The notes below the pieces were generated by a model that was given only the letters and a program-made list of their open reading frames with translations, had not been told where the DNA came from and did no database searches. DNA of 64,000 bases from JAXHMB01 sp034521755. GTDB taxonomy: Bacteria > Bacteroidota > Rhodothermia > Balneolales > Balneolaceae. Of the stretch, positions 38,573 through 48,026 are shown piece by piece; within the stretch, counting starts at the first letter, position 1, and each line of letters opens with the position of its first letter. The position numbers and the translations under genes are program-made. The DNA is taken from the NCBI GenBank assembly GCA_034521755.1, contig JAXHMB010000001.1:505921-569920 (forward strand). The letters are read 5' to 3'.

Positions 38573-39795
38573 TTAATTTATTTCAAACCGATACCTGACT
38601 ATTTGCTCCAGCTCAGTCTCCTCCTCGGTTTCACGGGTATATATATAGCCGTTTTTGATTACCTCTATCGGTTTGCTTCGCGGCCAATTAAACTTTGCAA
38701 TTAATTTTCCTGTGTTACTCAATACCCACCATTCAAATACTTCATCCTCATTGACGATAGTTGATACCCAAAGCCTATTTTTATCATCCGGTACCACTGT
38801 GTATATAACTGGCCAAGTTTCTGGTAGTTCTGCATGTTCGAGTAATTCTCTATTCCAATCATCTTTAGCAGTAATAGAAAGTATTTCCTCTCTTACTAAA
38901 GGCTTTCTCTGAAGTGGATAGTAAATTGCTCTTCTAAACTTTCCCTTCGAGTCATAAACTCTTATTAAAAAATCATTTGGACCATGTTGTGTAGATATAA
39001 TTCTCATCAGATATAGTTACAATAGATCTACCAGTAAGGGGAAGGGTCGAATATTGCTCAAATATCGACCATTAACTTTCGCAACTAAATCAACATGGGG
39101 CCTACTTGTCTCAAAAATCTTATTAGAAGTAATTTTACTGTCTTCATTCATGAAAAAATACTTATGTGGTCGGTCTTTTTCTAAGTTATAAGTTGGGCTC
39201 TCAACTCGATGGTCAGGTAAACGCTCCACAAATTCTGCCAAATATGTACCATCGCTCCTCAATAATAGAAGTGATCTACCCCATCCGCGTATTTCTTCAT
39301 ACTTTTCTTGATTAACAGGCGGCCTCACATTTTCTGCCCTAATAATTTGTAGTGAGTCCGTTGAATATACTGTTGTTCTATATTGCAGAAAGTCAAAAAC
39401 GTACAACTTATTAGAAATCATCTCGGTATCTGTAATACCAGAATACTCCCCAGGACCAGATCCTCTACCTCCCATGCTTTTTATATAAGTACCTCCCGAG
39501 CCAAATACATGAATCTTCTTTGCACTATTATCTGCAATAAAGACTTTACCTGAATCATCAATTTCAATACCCGCAAGCCAACTATAAAAAGTTACAGTTT
39601 CATCATACCAATTCAGGGAAAATTTTTTTGGAGCTTTAAATACAACATCGCGTTTTAGCTTGATAGAATCACTTGGTTCAATATTTTCCGAATAAACAAT
39701 AAGGTTATCAATGTATCGGATGTGCTCAGGTAGTTGTTCTCCTTTCTGAGTACATCCAATAAAAAAAGTAATATTACTAGTAATCTATATTTCAT
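38573..39795 (-). CDS. Six-bladed beta-propeller lipoprotein C1 (frameshifted)
   Basis: Start at 39795. A shift in a T7 run near 39755 restores the lipobox FFIGC, another near 39012 joins the second part at 38573-39007; about 405 residues. The signature is GGRGSGPGEYSG and the end has the shared blade WWVLSNTGKLIAKFNWPR. The two breaks are homopolymer-type errors by appearance. It follows peptide C1 and a hairpin. Confidence 0.78.
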
Positions 39796-39813
39796 GTGAT
39801 TCACTATTAAAAA

Positions 39814-39843
39814 CAAGCTTTGAGGACAACTCCCCAAAGCTTG
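39814..39843 (-). terminator. Strong hairpin between peptide C1 and propeller C1
   Basis: CAAGCTTTG and CAAAGCTTG form a perfect 9-base-pair stem followed by TTTTTA in the minus direction, a typical intrinsic terminator. Confidence 0.82.
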
Positions 39844-39866
39844 AAAATTAAATTTAACGGAAATTA

Positions 39867-40046
39867 TTACTGTTTATCAGGATAGCATTGACCGCAATCC
39901 CCCCAAGAACAACCCGCAGGAGGAGTTGAACCATCAAAGCTTTTACAGTAGCAGCCACTAGGCAACAAATGCAATTGGTAATAAGACTACTACCTGCTAC
40001 AACATTTTTCATTTCATATTCTGCTTAATGTTTTTGCAAAGTTCAT
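39867..40046 (-). CDS. GG/AG-leader Cys-rich peptide precursor C1 (frameshifted)
   Basis: ATG at 40046 begins the leader MNFAKTLSR; after one shift the leader ends EMKNVVAG, and after another shift near 39950 the mature part reads SGCYCKSFDGSTPPAGCSW, then CGQCYPDKQ and a stop. That gives about 58 residues with seven or so cysteines. Two indels in 180 bases make the exact mature sequence uncertain, but the leader, its 5' region and the gene order leave little doubt about its nature. Confidence 0.72.
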
Positions 40047-40130
40047 AACATTCACCGTTTGGTTTAATTATATATAAACTTGTTTTCTAATAGGCACAAA
40101 TTTTTAGCCTTCTTGCTTTAAGCAAGTTTT
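40047..40130 (-). promoter_or_regulatory. Structured 5' leader of peptide C1
   Basis: The AATTTGT/ACAAGTT inverted repeat is present; the outer hairpin is replaced by a different palindrome CTTGCTTTAAGCAAG at 40112-40126 that overlaps the end of the upstream VKOR gene. The compensated change argues for a conserved structure. Confidence 0.55.
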
Positions 40131-41742
40131 TTGCCATATGATTCAGTTGTTTCTTGCTCTTTAAATAGATCTGTTAGCCCCGGCATCATGGGCACAAGAT
40201 CACTTATTCTGTAACTTCGAGGCATTTTATACCCATTAACAAAAAAAGTGGTGCTTTCAATTTCATTTTCTTGTACCCACCGGTAGTGGCGGTCTTCAAT
40301 AAGTCTACTCCATTGTTCTTAATATCGAGTGCTCCGTTTGCAGGATACATCTGGACAAAGGTTTCCGGATTCATTTGGGCATACCAGTCACCAATAAATG
40401 TTTTGGTGTGGGTCAATTCGTTCGGTTGCCCGTCAATATGCTGTTGCCAGTAACGAATGAGGTAACTACTGGCCGACAAGTCGGCAATAGCTTTGTTCAT
40501 ACCCGGCGTAAATCGTATAGCAAACTCCACTTTTTTGGGATATGCCACAGTTAGTTGGGTCATAGCCTCAAAAGCAATACGGCAGGGATTGCAGTGCAGG
40601 TTGGCTACCATTAGTATCTGCACCGGGGCGGCAGGATTTCCGATGGTTATTTCCGGTTCAAAAGGTTTTATATCCAAATATTCTTGCTGCAACAGAAGAT
40701 GGGTAAACACTTCCGGGTCATACTTCACCCGCTTGGCGACCGTTTCCGCCCGGGTGGAGGCGTTGGCTGTTTTCAATCTTTCTTTAAGTAATATGATAGA
40801 GGAAGCCAAAGCCACAAAAAGCAAAAGCGCAATGGCAGTGGGCACAAAAGAAATATCCGCCGATCTAAACAGCCCCTTTGCGTGCATCACCGTAAAAATT
40901 ATAATTTGTGCTCCCAAGGTAGCATCTATGATTACACACAGCCGGCACCACGTGTTGGTAACAAACTGCTGGTAATACAGCGAATAGCCAATGACAGGGA
41001 TAGTAAGCATCGATGCTCCGGCCAATATGGCTAAAAAAGAAGCAGCGTCGGCAAATAGTGGTATAAACAACCCCACCATAATGAGTTGCCAGCCAAAGTA
41101 GCTTGTGGCGGCATCAGAAAAGGTAAAGACACCAAACAAGGTAGCTTCTTCTGCATTCAGAATGCGGTCGCAGTTGGTGCGTTTACCGGCATTGCAAAAG
41201 CTTTCTACCGGCTTATAGGTGATGCCCAGGTCTTTAGCCAGCAGCAAATAGCCTATAGTAACTCCACCTAATGAGGTGAGCAAAAGCAGTGCCGTTAATC
41301 CCAATCCACCATCCTGTAGTAAGGGTATCAATATTAGTCCCACAAGGGCAATCAACAAAGCAACGGATAACTTCCGGTCTCTTTTCTCTCGTACAAGCTG
41401 CTTGTTATGTTCTTTATCAGTAATTGCATCGGTAGGTTCCAACTTGATAACCACGCCTTTCCAGTGTTCCAGGACGTTATGATCGTCTAAATCCTGTTGA
41501 TCTTTGATGAACACCAGCTCCGCACCGTGTCGGTCCAATTGCAGCATATAAGGAAAGGTAACGTCTTTCAAATGTTCTGCTTCAATCCGTCCTATTTCAT
41601 GGTTGATTCCCAGCCGTTCTAATGTATCAGCAATAGATAATAAAGACGGATAATCAGGATGAGACAGAACACATTTTTCAAAATATTTCTTTGAGACAGT
41701 AATACCCAGGTGTTTTAAATACTTCCATACAATATGTTCCAT
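40118..41742 (-). CDS. C39-like/VKOR/thioredoxin three-domain membrane protein (one frameshift)
   Basis: About 540 residues. An N-terminal C39-peptidase-like domain (residues 1-130, with CVLSHPDYPSLLSIADTLERLG) lacks the catalytic set of the exporter. The VKOR membrane domain has the periplasmic CNAGKRTNC pair and WCRLC redox motif. The thioredoxin domain has active site CNPC near residue 395. A shift near 40270 restores the end FFVNGYKMPRSYRISDL. Such proteins re-oxidise periplasmic thioredoxins and so drive disulfide formation, using quinone as electron acceptor. It lies between the AraC-type gene and the first Cys-rich peptide, so peptide oxidation is the obvious role. Confidence 0.9.
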
Positions 41743-41856
41743 AAAAATGAGTTTTGAGTGCTATTTAAACACATCATACAACTCGTTTTCCAATGTTGCC
41801 TGATATTTGTCCTGAAAAACATCCTGAATTTTATATAAAAATGCTCACTTAGAGAA

Positions 41857-42330
41857 TTACTGTCTTTTCCCATTTTTAGAAACTTCTCTTTTCCATGTAG
41901 ACGGTTTCTTACCCTCTTTTCTTTTAAAAGTTTTGCAAAAAGAGGATAAAGAAGTAAAACCAACTGAATGCGCAATAAAAGTTATTGATGTATCAACTGT
42001 CAAAAGTAATTTTTTACTAACCGTCAAACGATGGTGCAGTATGTATTCTTTGGGATAGTATTTTAGATACTTATAAAATACGCTTGAAAAAACCTTCTTA
42101 TTAATTCTGCATTCTTTTTTCAACCACCCCACGTCTAGATTTTGATCAAAAATATTGGCATGTATACAATTCAGTGCTTCTAACACCGAAGAAGGATATT
42201 GGCCCTTGGAGTCAATTAACTTAAAATTACCCTTAAGCTTTGCTTTTTGAAAAAGTACCGTCTTTTCTTTTACTAAGCTCTTTTTATAACTAGTTAATAT
42301 CTCCTGAATTTTATCATGCTCACTTTTCAT
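41857..42330 (-). CDS. AraC-type HTH regulator, module C
   Basis: A 157-residue protein (start MKSEHDK at 42330 preferred, matching the RBS position of copies A and B). It has the same organisation as the module A and B regulators: short N-terminal helix plus AraC DNA-binding domain (AHSVGFTSLSSFCKTFKRKEG...PSTW). Protein sequence is clearly diverged from A and B, but the 5' region (about 60 bases) and the upstream pentamer tract are shared. It is probably the activator of the long module C operon. Confidence 0.86.
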   Translation of the reverse strand: MKSEHDKIQEILTSYKKSLVKEKTVLFQKAKLKGNFKLIDSKGQYPSSVLEALNCIHANIFDQNLDVGWLKKECRINKKVFSSVFYKYLKYYPKEYILHHRLTVSKKLLLTVDTSITFIAHSVGFTSLSSFCKTFKRKEGKKPSTWKREVSKNGKRQ

Positions 42331-42385
42331 AACACTCCTCAATTTCTCTTTGACCTATTTATTTTTAGAGCGTTTTTGGCTATTC

Positions 42386-42415
42386 AATAGAATAGAATAG
42401 AATAGAATAGAATAG
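42386..42415 (-). repeat. (AATAG)6 microsatellite upstream of AraC gene C
   Basis: Six perfect copies lie 56-85 bases before the regulator's start codon, like the tract at 23.54 kb. Confidence 0.85.
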
Positions 42416-42418
42416 AAT

Positions 42419-42565
42419 CAAGCGCTCAAGATCATTAACAGGAGTCCCATAATCAAGTGTTACAGCATTTCGGTGCTTCCAGTAATAACACGCAGATTGC
42501 CATACGTATTTTTGAGTAGCTAATTCTTGGAAAGGATTCCCAGGACCCAAATAAGCGGTAGGCAA
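42419..42565 (-). repeat. Repeated gene fragment F1, copy 2
   Basis: Nearly identical to 23577-23745. Read on the minus strand it starts MPTAYLGP and runs to DYGTPVND before losing similarity to any gene. Neither copy has the rest of the gene. Confidence 0.6.
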
Positions 42566-42581
42566 AATAATGTAATCTACG

Positions 42582-42601
42582 AAACGAGAAAAATCTCGTT
42601 T
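42582..42601. terminator. Short perfect hairpin next to F1
   Basis: AAACGAGA and TCTCGTTT form an 8-base-pair stem around AAAA, followed on the plus strand by TACATTTTT. A degenerate version lies at the equivalent place near 23.74 kb. Confidence 0.5.
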
Positions 42602-42633
42602 TACATTTTTGGTATCATCTCTTGCTACCTACT

Positions 42634-42678
42634 GCCCCAGTTATAGCTGACGGATATGGAAGGCAAGTTCAGTTCGGA
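42634..42678 (-). pseudogene. Relic of RND permease 5' end, copy 4
   Basis: About 45 bases match the RND gene at the PELNLPSISVSYN-coding region and then stop. Shortest of the four copies. Confidence 0.6.
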
Positions 42679-42696
42679 CACTTGTTTTAAAAAAAA

Positions 42697-42921
42697 CTAA
42701 AAATTTCTCTTTTCCTTTCTTTTCTTTTCAAACTCCTTAGCTGTGATCATTTCTACTTCTCCGGATTCAACCTCTTTGGCTCTTCTCTCTACTTCTTCCA
42801 TCCACCGGGCATCAAGTTCTGGATTTGGTTTATTCAAGGTCTTTAAAATACCATCCACAATTTTGGCCCTTTCCTCAATAGGCAGATCGCTAATTTCTGC
42901 GAGAAGTTCCTCGGTTTTCAT
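42697..42921 (-). CDS. Putative addiction module component (antitoxin-like)
   Basis: A 74-residue acidic protein (start KTEELLAEISDLPIEERAKI) matching the short addiction-module component family found in many bacteria. A helical N-terminus, LDARWMEEVERRAKE, and a basic tail are typical. No RelE/ParE-type toxin is next to it; the neighbouring minus-strand frame at 42932-43159 is a shadow of the RND adaptor. It may be an orphan antitoxin. Confidence 0.72.
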   Translation of the reverse strand: MKTEELLAEISDLPIEERAKIVDGILKTLNKPNPELDARWMEEVERRAKEVESGEVEMITAKEFEKKRKEKRNF

Positions 42922-43010
42922 AGGTCTTATTTTAAATTGTAGCTAAGATTAAACGTAATATAGAATAAAAGTATAATAGAATATAATTAAATGAGGTTTT
43001 GCTCAAAAAC

Positions 43011-44147
43011 TTAATTACCGGATTCCAAGTTGCCTTCCTCCCTTTGCAGTAACTGCATTTTGGGGTCCACTTTTTGCAAATGGCTGAGGGCAAAGTGTTT
43101 GTCCACGGCCAGGGTATCTCCGGGTTCAATGTCGGGATGATCAATGAGCGTCCATTCACTGTTCTGGAATTTTGGAGTCACATAAATCCATTCCACTTCG
43201 GCTTTATCGGGGTGGAGTTTAAAGACCAGAGTACGTCCCCCGTCGCGTTCCAGTACCGCCGAGCGGGGAATGCGTATCTTGCCGGTCAGCTTTTCTACCT
43301 GTATGCGCCCTTCTACCGTCATGCCGGGTCGCAGAACGCCTGAATTATTTTGGGCAGTTACAATCACTTCGCCCGTCTTGGATTCGGAATCGACTACCGG
43401 GGATACGGCCGGATACCCTGCCATTTAGCCCAGAACCGTCCGGGCTGTTAGCCGCACATTCATGCCCGCATCAATACGGCTTATTTCAGATTCCAATACG
43501 TCAAAGCGAACCCGAACGGTTCTGTCGCTTATCAAGGTGCCAAGTTCTGTACCGGCGTTTACATAACTGCCCGGCTCTATGCGTCTGTCAATAGCCAGCC
43601 GGCCCGAATACGGAGCCAGCACGGTAGCATAGGACAGATTCAGCTTTGCCCGGTCCAAAGCGAGTTCTGCCTGGGCAAGCCCGGTAGTAATGCGCACCAT
43701 GTCATCACTTTTATCTGTACTGCCGTTGGTGCCCGTCGTATCTTCGTTTTGCCTGCGAAGCCTGCTTTCAATGCGATATTGGTTCAGCGCTTTTTGGTAT
43801 TCGTTTTGGGCTTCCTGCAGGGCCAGTTCCCATTCCTCTTCTATGAAACTGAGCAGGGTGTCACCTTTTTGGAACCGGGCCCCTTCTGTCATATTTGATG
43901 TTTCTACAAAACCGCTGATTTTAGGTTTTAGCGATACTTCCCTGTTGGCTTCTACTACTCCCTGGCTCTCTACGTAATAATAGATGGGCTGGTCATCAGC
44001 TACGGCAAAAATAACTTCCGGACGTACTTCTGCCGATTCTTTATCTTCTTCTGAAATGGGACTTCCTTCCTCGGTTTCACTGTTGCATGCACCAAGGATG
44101 AATCCAAACAAGGCCAACCAAATGATATAGCTACTTATATTTTGCAT
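43011..44147 (-). CDS. RND efflux periplasmic adaptor lipoprotein (in-frame stop)
   Basis: Start at 44147 gives a signal peptide with lipobox FILGAC. The barrel-sandwich and hairpin regions follow (REVSLKPKISGFVET, then RLAIDRRIEPGSYVNAG), ending at a TAA (43425-43427). The same frame resumes at once with SPVVDSESKTGEV and RIPRSAVLERDG, the normal adaptor end, to 43011. So one nonsense codon splits a 378-residue adaptor. It precedes the second RND permease gene on the same strand, and pairs with it. Confidence 0.8.
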
Positions 44148-44189
44148 GATGAATAGTAAATAAAGATATAATTTATAATTGATCAATAA

Positions 44190-47100
44190 TTAAATTGTCT
44201 TTTCTTTTTCCACCCACTCAAAAATGATGGGAATTAAATACAGCGTAAGGACGGTACTGGTCACCATGCCGCCCATTAAGGCCAGCGCCAGCGACTGACG
44301 AAAGGCGTAGCCGTCACCAAAGGGAAGCAGCATGGGAATCAAGCCAAAAATGGTGGTAAGGCTGGTCATCACCACCGGACGGAAACGGTGCAATCCTGCT
44401 TGAGTTACGGCTTTTAGCAAGTTACCTGTTTCTTCCAAATATCTACGCATAAAATCTACCTTGAGTATAGAGTCGTTTACGGCTATGCCCGTTAAAATCA
44501 GAATGCCCATAAAAGACAGCGCATTTAGGCTGGCTCCGGCTATCCACAAAATACCAATAGATCCTACCCAGGCAAAAGGAACGGCACATAAGATTATGAC
44601 AGGATATTTTAGGCTTTCAAACTGAATGGACAAGATGATGTAAATAATCAACACACTAATCAACAGAAGGGTACCCATTTCCTGCAGCAGGTTGGCAATA
44701 GTTAGCGCGGATCCACCTACCTGAACTTCGGTGCCCGTCTCCCGGGAAAATTCGGTGAGTGTTTGATTAATGTCTTCGGCATTCCACCACCAGTCAGCAA
44801 AATCCATATTGGCAATATAACTGAGTACCGGTGTTTGATTAACGCGTTCCAGCTGCTCAGGTTCCGAAGCTCTATGAATGTCAACCAGATAGGTCAACGG
44901 AATATTTCTGTTGTTAAGCTCCAAGATAATCTGGGTGGGATCATAAATCCTTCCATCCATGCCTACCAAACGAATGGCCACGTTTTCATCCTGCCGGTTC
45001 CAATCTGTTATCCTGCTGCCGCGTGTGAGAGACTCTAAATATTGAATTACTTCTTGTTCGGTTATTCCCAACTGTAGAAGCTTGTCATTTTTAAAGGTAA
45101 GCTGATAGGTATCAACTTCTTCTTGAAACTGCTTTTGTAAGCTTATATTACCTGCCGACTTCAGGACAGACAACTCTTGCTGAAGTCTCGAAGCCAGCTC
45201 TTCCGATTCTTCCCTGTCATTTCCAACCAGACGAAAGAGTACCGGAGGCTGTCCGGAGCCGGGTAAAATGCCCAGCTGATTATTTGATGCCAATTGCTGG
45301 TAGGTCCAGCCGGGACGATTTTTAAAAAAAGACGCTACCTGCTCATGTACTTTTTGCGCATCCTGAAAACCGGATACCGGGATATTCACAGTAAATTTAT
45401 TGAGGCCTTCTTCTGTAAGGTTTGCAATGTTGGTCTGGTCGGTATAGCCCCCCAGCGTCTGGATATTTGCTGCATCTGGCAATAGCCCTTATAAGTGCTT
45501 CAGCAGCCTGTTGTGTTGTATGTAATGCGGTATTACCGGGCAGGCGCACGCGGTACTGCAATTGCTCAGGTTCAGACTCAGGCAGTACGCTTTTATTCAA
45601 TCCAAGGAAGAGCATTCCCGAACCTATGAGCAATAAAATCATACCACTGACAAACCAGCCTTTTTTACCCAAAGCCCACTGCAAACTTTTTTCATACTGG
45701 TCACGCAGGCGGTCAAAGTATCCACTAAAGCCCAGCAGTGATCGTCCCGATTTTGATTTTTGAACCTGGACTACCAACACCGGAAGAATTAACAGAGCCA
45801 CCAGCAGTGAAGCCAAGAGACTGATCGAAAGCGTCCATGCCTGATCTTTAAAAAATGCTCCTTCAAACCCGCCCAGAAATACCAGCGGCAGAAAGACAGA
45901 AATCGTCGTAAATGTTGAAGCTGAAACCGCCAGCGCAATTTCCCGGGTGCCAAGGTCAGCAGCTTTCAATAATGATTTACCGCTATGCCTGTGGCGGTTG
46001 ATATTTTCAAGCACAATGATGGCGTTGTCTACCAGTAGCCCAATGCCGAGGGTAAGTCCGCTGAGCGAAACAATATTGAGCTGAATATCGGAGAGGAACA
46101 TCACAAAGAAGGTCAGAAAAATACTGACCGGTATGGCTACACCAATGGTAAAAGGCGTTCGTAAATCATCAAGGAACAGGAACAGAATAACGAAGGCCAA
46201 TAAGGCTCCATAAAGTAATGTCTGGAGTAAGTTATTGATAGCATTGCGTATAAAAGTAGCATTTTCGCGAAGTACCGAAATATCTATTCCCGGATTGCTC
46301 ACTTTCATCTGCTCCAAAATGGGGAGCATGGTATCATAGGCCTCCACCGTATTGGCACCGTACTCTTTTTTGACAAGGATACTCAATACCTGTTTGCCAT
46401 CTACCAAAGCAAAAGATGTAATCGGCTTCGGCCATACGGACTTCAGCAACATCACTGACTTTCAAAATCTTTCCGTCGCCGAGCTTTTTAACCGGAGTTT
46501 GCCGTACATCGTCGAGTGATTGAATACGGCTCTGAATTTTCAATGAATACCGATACCAGCCGTCGCGCAGCTCACCGGTGGCCGTAAATAAATTGGACTG
46601 AGCTACTATGCTTTCAACTTTACTTAAAGAAACTCCATATCTGTTTAAGGCTTTGGGCTGATAGCGTATCTGCACTTCAGGAACTACTGCTCCTACCAAC
46701 ACGGCTTGCGCAATGCCATCAGCTTGTTCCAGCCTTCTGGAAAACACCTGCTCGGCCCATCGTTTGAGCGACAACCGGTCTTCAAAGCTGATCTCTTCAT
46801 CTTCTTGCAGGCTCACTCCAAGTACTGCTATGGGGTCATCAGAGGCTGTATTTTGTACCAGCTGGGGACGCTCGGCCTGCTCTGGTAACAGAAAGCGAAC
46901 CTGGTCCAGCTTTTCACGGACATTCAGGAAGGCCAGGTCCATATTTTGCCCCCATTGGAACCGTAGTGAATATAACGCTTTGCCCTTGCCGGGCAAAGCC
47001 GTGAATATTCTCCAATCCTTGCAAAGTGCTTAATAACCCTTCCAGCGGTTCATTAATACGCTGCTCTATTTCGCGCGGGGCCGCCCCGCTCCAGTCGGTG

Positions 47101-47228
47101 CGCACCATAAGCGTGGGTGAATCAACGTCCGGCAAAAGGTTTACCGATAGCTCACTCAGGGCTATGCTCCCGAAAATAAGCGTAGCCAGTATCAACATGA
47201 TAGCGGTTATGGGGCGTTTAAGTAGCAA
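44190..47228 (-). CDS. RND efflux permease, second locus (several frameshifts)
   Basis: Frames 47228-46914, 46996-46334, 46455-45397 and 45482-44190 cover one permease of about 1010 residues. TM1 is ITAIMLILATLIFGSIAL, TM4 has LGIGLLVDNAIIVLEN, the docking domain lies in the first and third pieces, and the end is RQSLALALMGGMVTS. The start is a TTG in a frame open further upstream; a start a few codons earlier is possible. With the adaptor gene downstream it forms a two-gene RND operon; no outer-membrane factor is visible. Three single-base breaks are needed. Confidence 0.82.
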
Positions 47229-47590
47229 GTAAATAGTTGATTTAGACCGATTAGCAATAATCGATTGATAAGGATGGGATTGGGCAAATGGAAATAAAGG
47301 ACGAATGTAACTTCAACTTACAATAGGCACGTCCTTCCAGCATTCAAATCTCGGTCTTAGAACCACTGGATGAGTGCCGGTAAAACAATACCTATCTACC
47401 TGCGAGTAACACCCTCTTTACCAACTCAAATTTATGATACTATTATTTTTAACCCTGGAGCCTGACCGAAAACCATTTATTTGACTTTATCCATAGACAT
47501 AGATACAAGGATAATAACTCATTCAAGAAATCAATCACGGTGAATGCATCGTGAACCCTTTCGTAAGCATACATAAGTCATCACAAGAAA
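47229..47590. other. Intergenic region between divergent operons
   Basis: About 360 bases between the minus-strand RND genes and the plus-strand peptide cluster. AT-rich, with no gene, inverted repeat or known site that I can support. It must contain both promoters. Confidence 0.5.
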
Positions 47591-47596
47591 AAGGAT

Positions 47597-47860
47597 TTGA
47601 CACCACCCAAACTGAAATTCTGGAATATTCTCTCCATTTGTATTGCTCTTTTTTTGATTGTCACCGGTTTGCTTAAGGTTTTTCCTCCCACAACTGTTAT
47701 TAATACCAGCCGTGAGCTCTTGCGACCTCATGGGCAGGAAAAAGACACGCCAACACGTTGGAATTGGCAGCTTGTTACCAGTAATAGAACTTGGACTTGG
47801 TATTACGCTATTCTTAAAGTGGAAGTATGAATGGGTGTTAATGGGAACACAAGCCGGCGG
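47597..47860 (+). CDS. MauE/DoxX-like small membrane protein (frameshifted)
   Basis: Two membrane helices can be read: SICIALFLIVTGLLKV in the first frame and, after a shift near 47760, VIELGLGITLFLKWKYEW. The P-E-L-G-L-G pattern of the second helix recalls MauE/DoxX-type redox-associated membrane proteins, which often sit beside secreted Cys-rich peptides in Bacteroidota. The start is a TTG or is lost in the poor sequence. First plus-strand gene of the cluster. Confidence 0.5.
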
Positions 47861-47954
47861 GAACGCATGCTACACTTATGAAAGTGGCCTTTGTCATCCG
47901 GTATGGTGGCGTATGTACAATAGAAGCAGTCGAACAAGAATAACAAATAACTAA
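47845..47954 (+). CDS. Possible Cys-containing peptide C-terminus (P0)
   Basis: The stretch after the MauE-like helices reads AGGNACYTYESGLCHP and then, in either of two frames, a short tail ending in TAA. It has no start of its own and looks fused to the end of the MauE-like gene, perhaps through deletion errors. Its position before a terminator and a propeller gene is that of a peptide gene. Confidence 0.35.
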
Positions 47955-47965
47955 TTTAATTGTGA

Positions 47966-47998
47966 TGTACAGAGTCAGGATTAGCCTGATTCTGTACA
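47966..47998 (+). terminator. Strong terminator before propeller F1
   Basis: A 14-base-pair stem (TGTACAGAGTCAGG and CCTGATTCTGTACA with one mismatch) followed by TTTTTA on the plus strand. Same position, between a peptide-like gene and a propeller gene, as elsewhere in the island. Confidence 0.85.
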
Positions 47999-48026
47999 TT
48001 TTTACTATTAAACCAATTTACAAAAA

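Noticed and set aside
33366..40046. Lanthipeptide or sactipeptide cluster
   Set aside because: No LanB/LanM, radical-SAM or YcaO gene is visible between 20 and 57 kb; only redox proteins and an exporter accompany the peptides.
23544..42415. CRISPR array made from the pentamer or peptide-leader repeats
   Set aside because: The pentamers are uninterrupted tandem repeats, and the leader repeats are 1.5-3 kb apart with genes between; there are no spacers and no cas genes.
42697..43159. Complete toxin-antitoxin pair
   Set aside because: Only the antitoxin-like component is supported; the adjacent frame at 42932-43159 is an out-of-frame shadow of the RND adaptor end.
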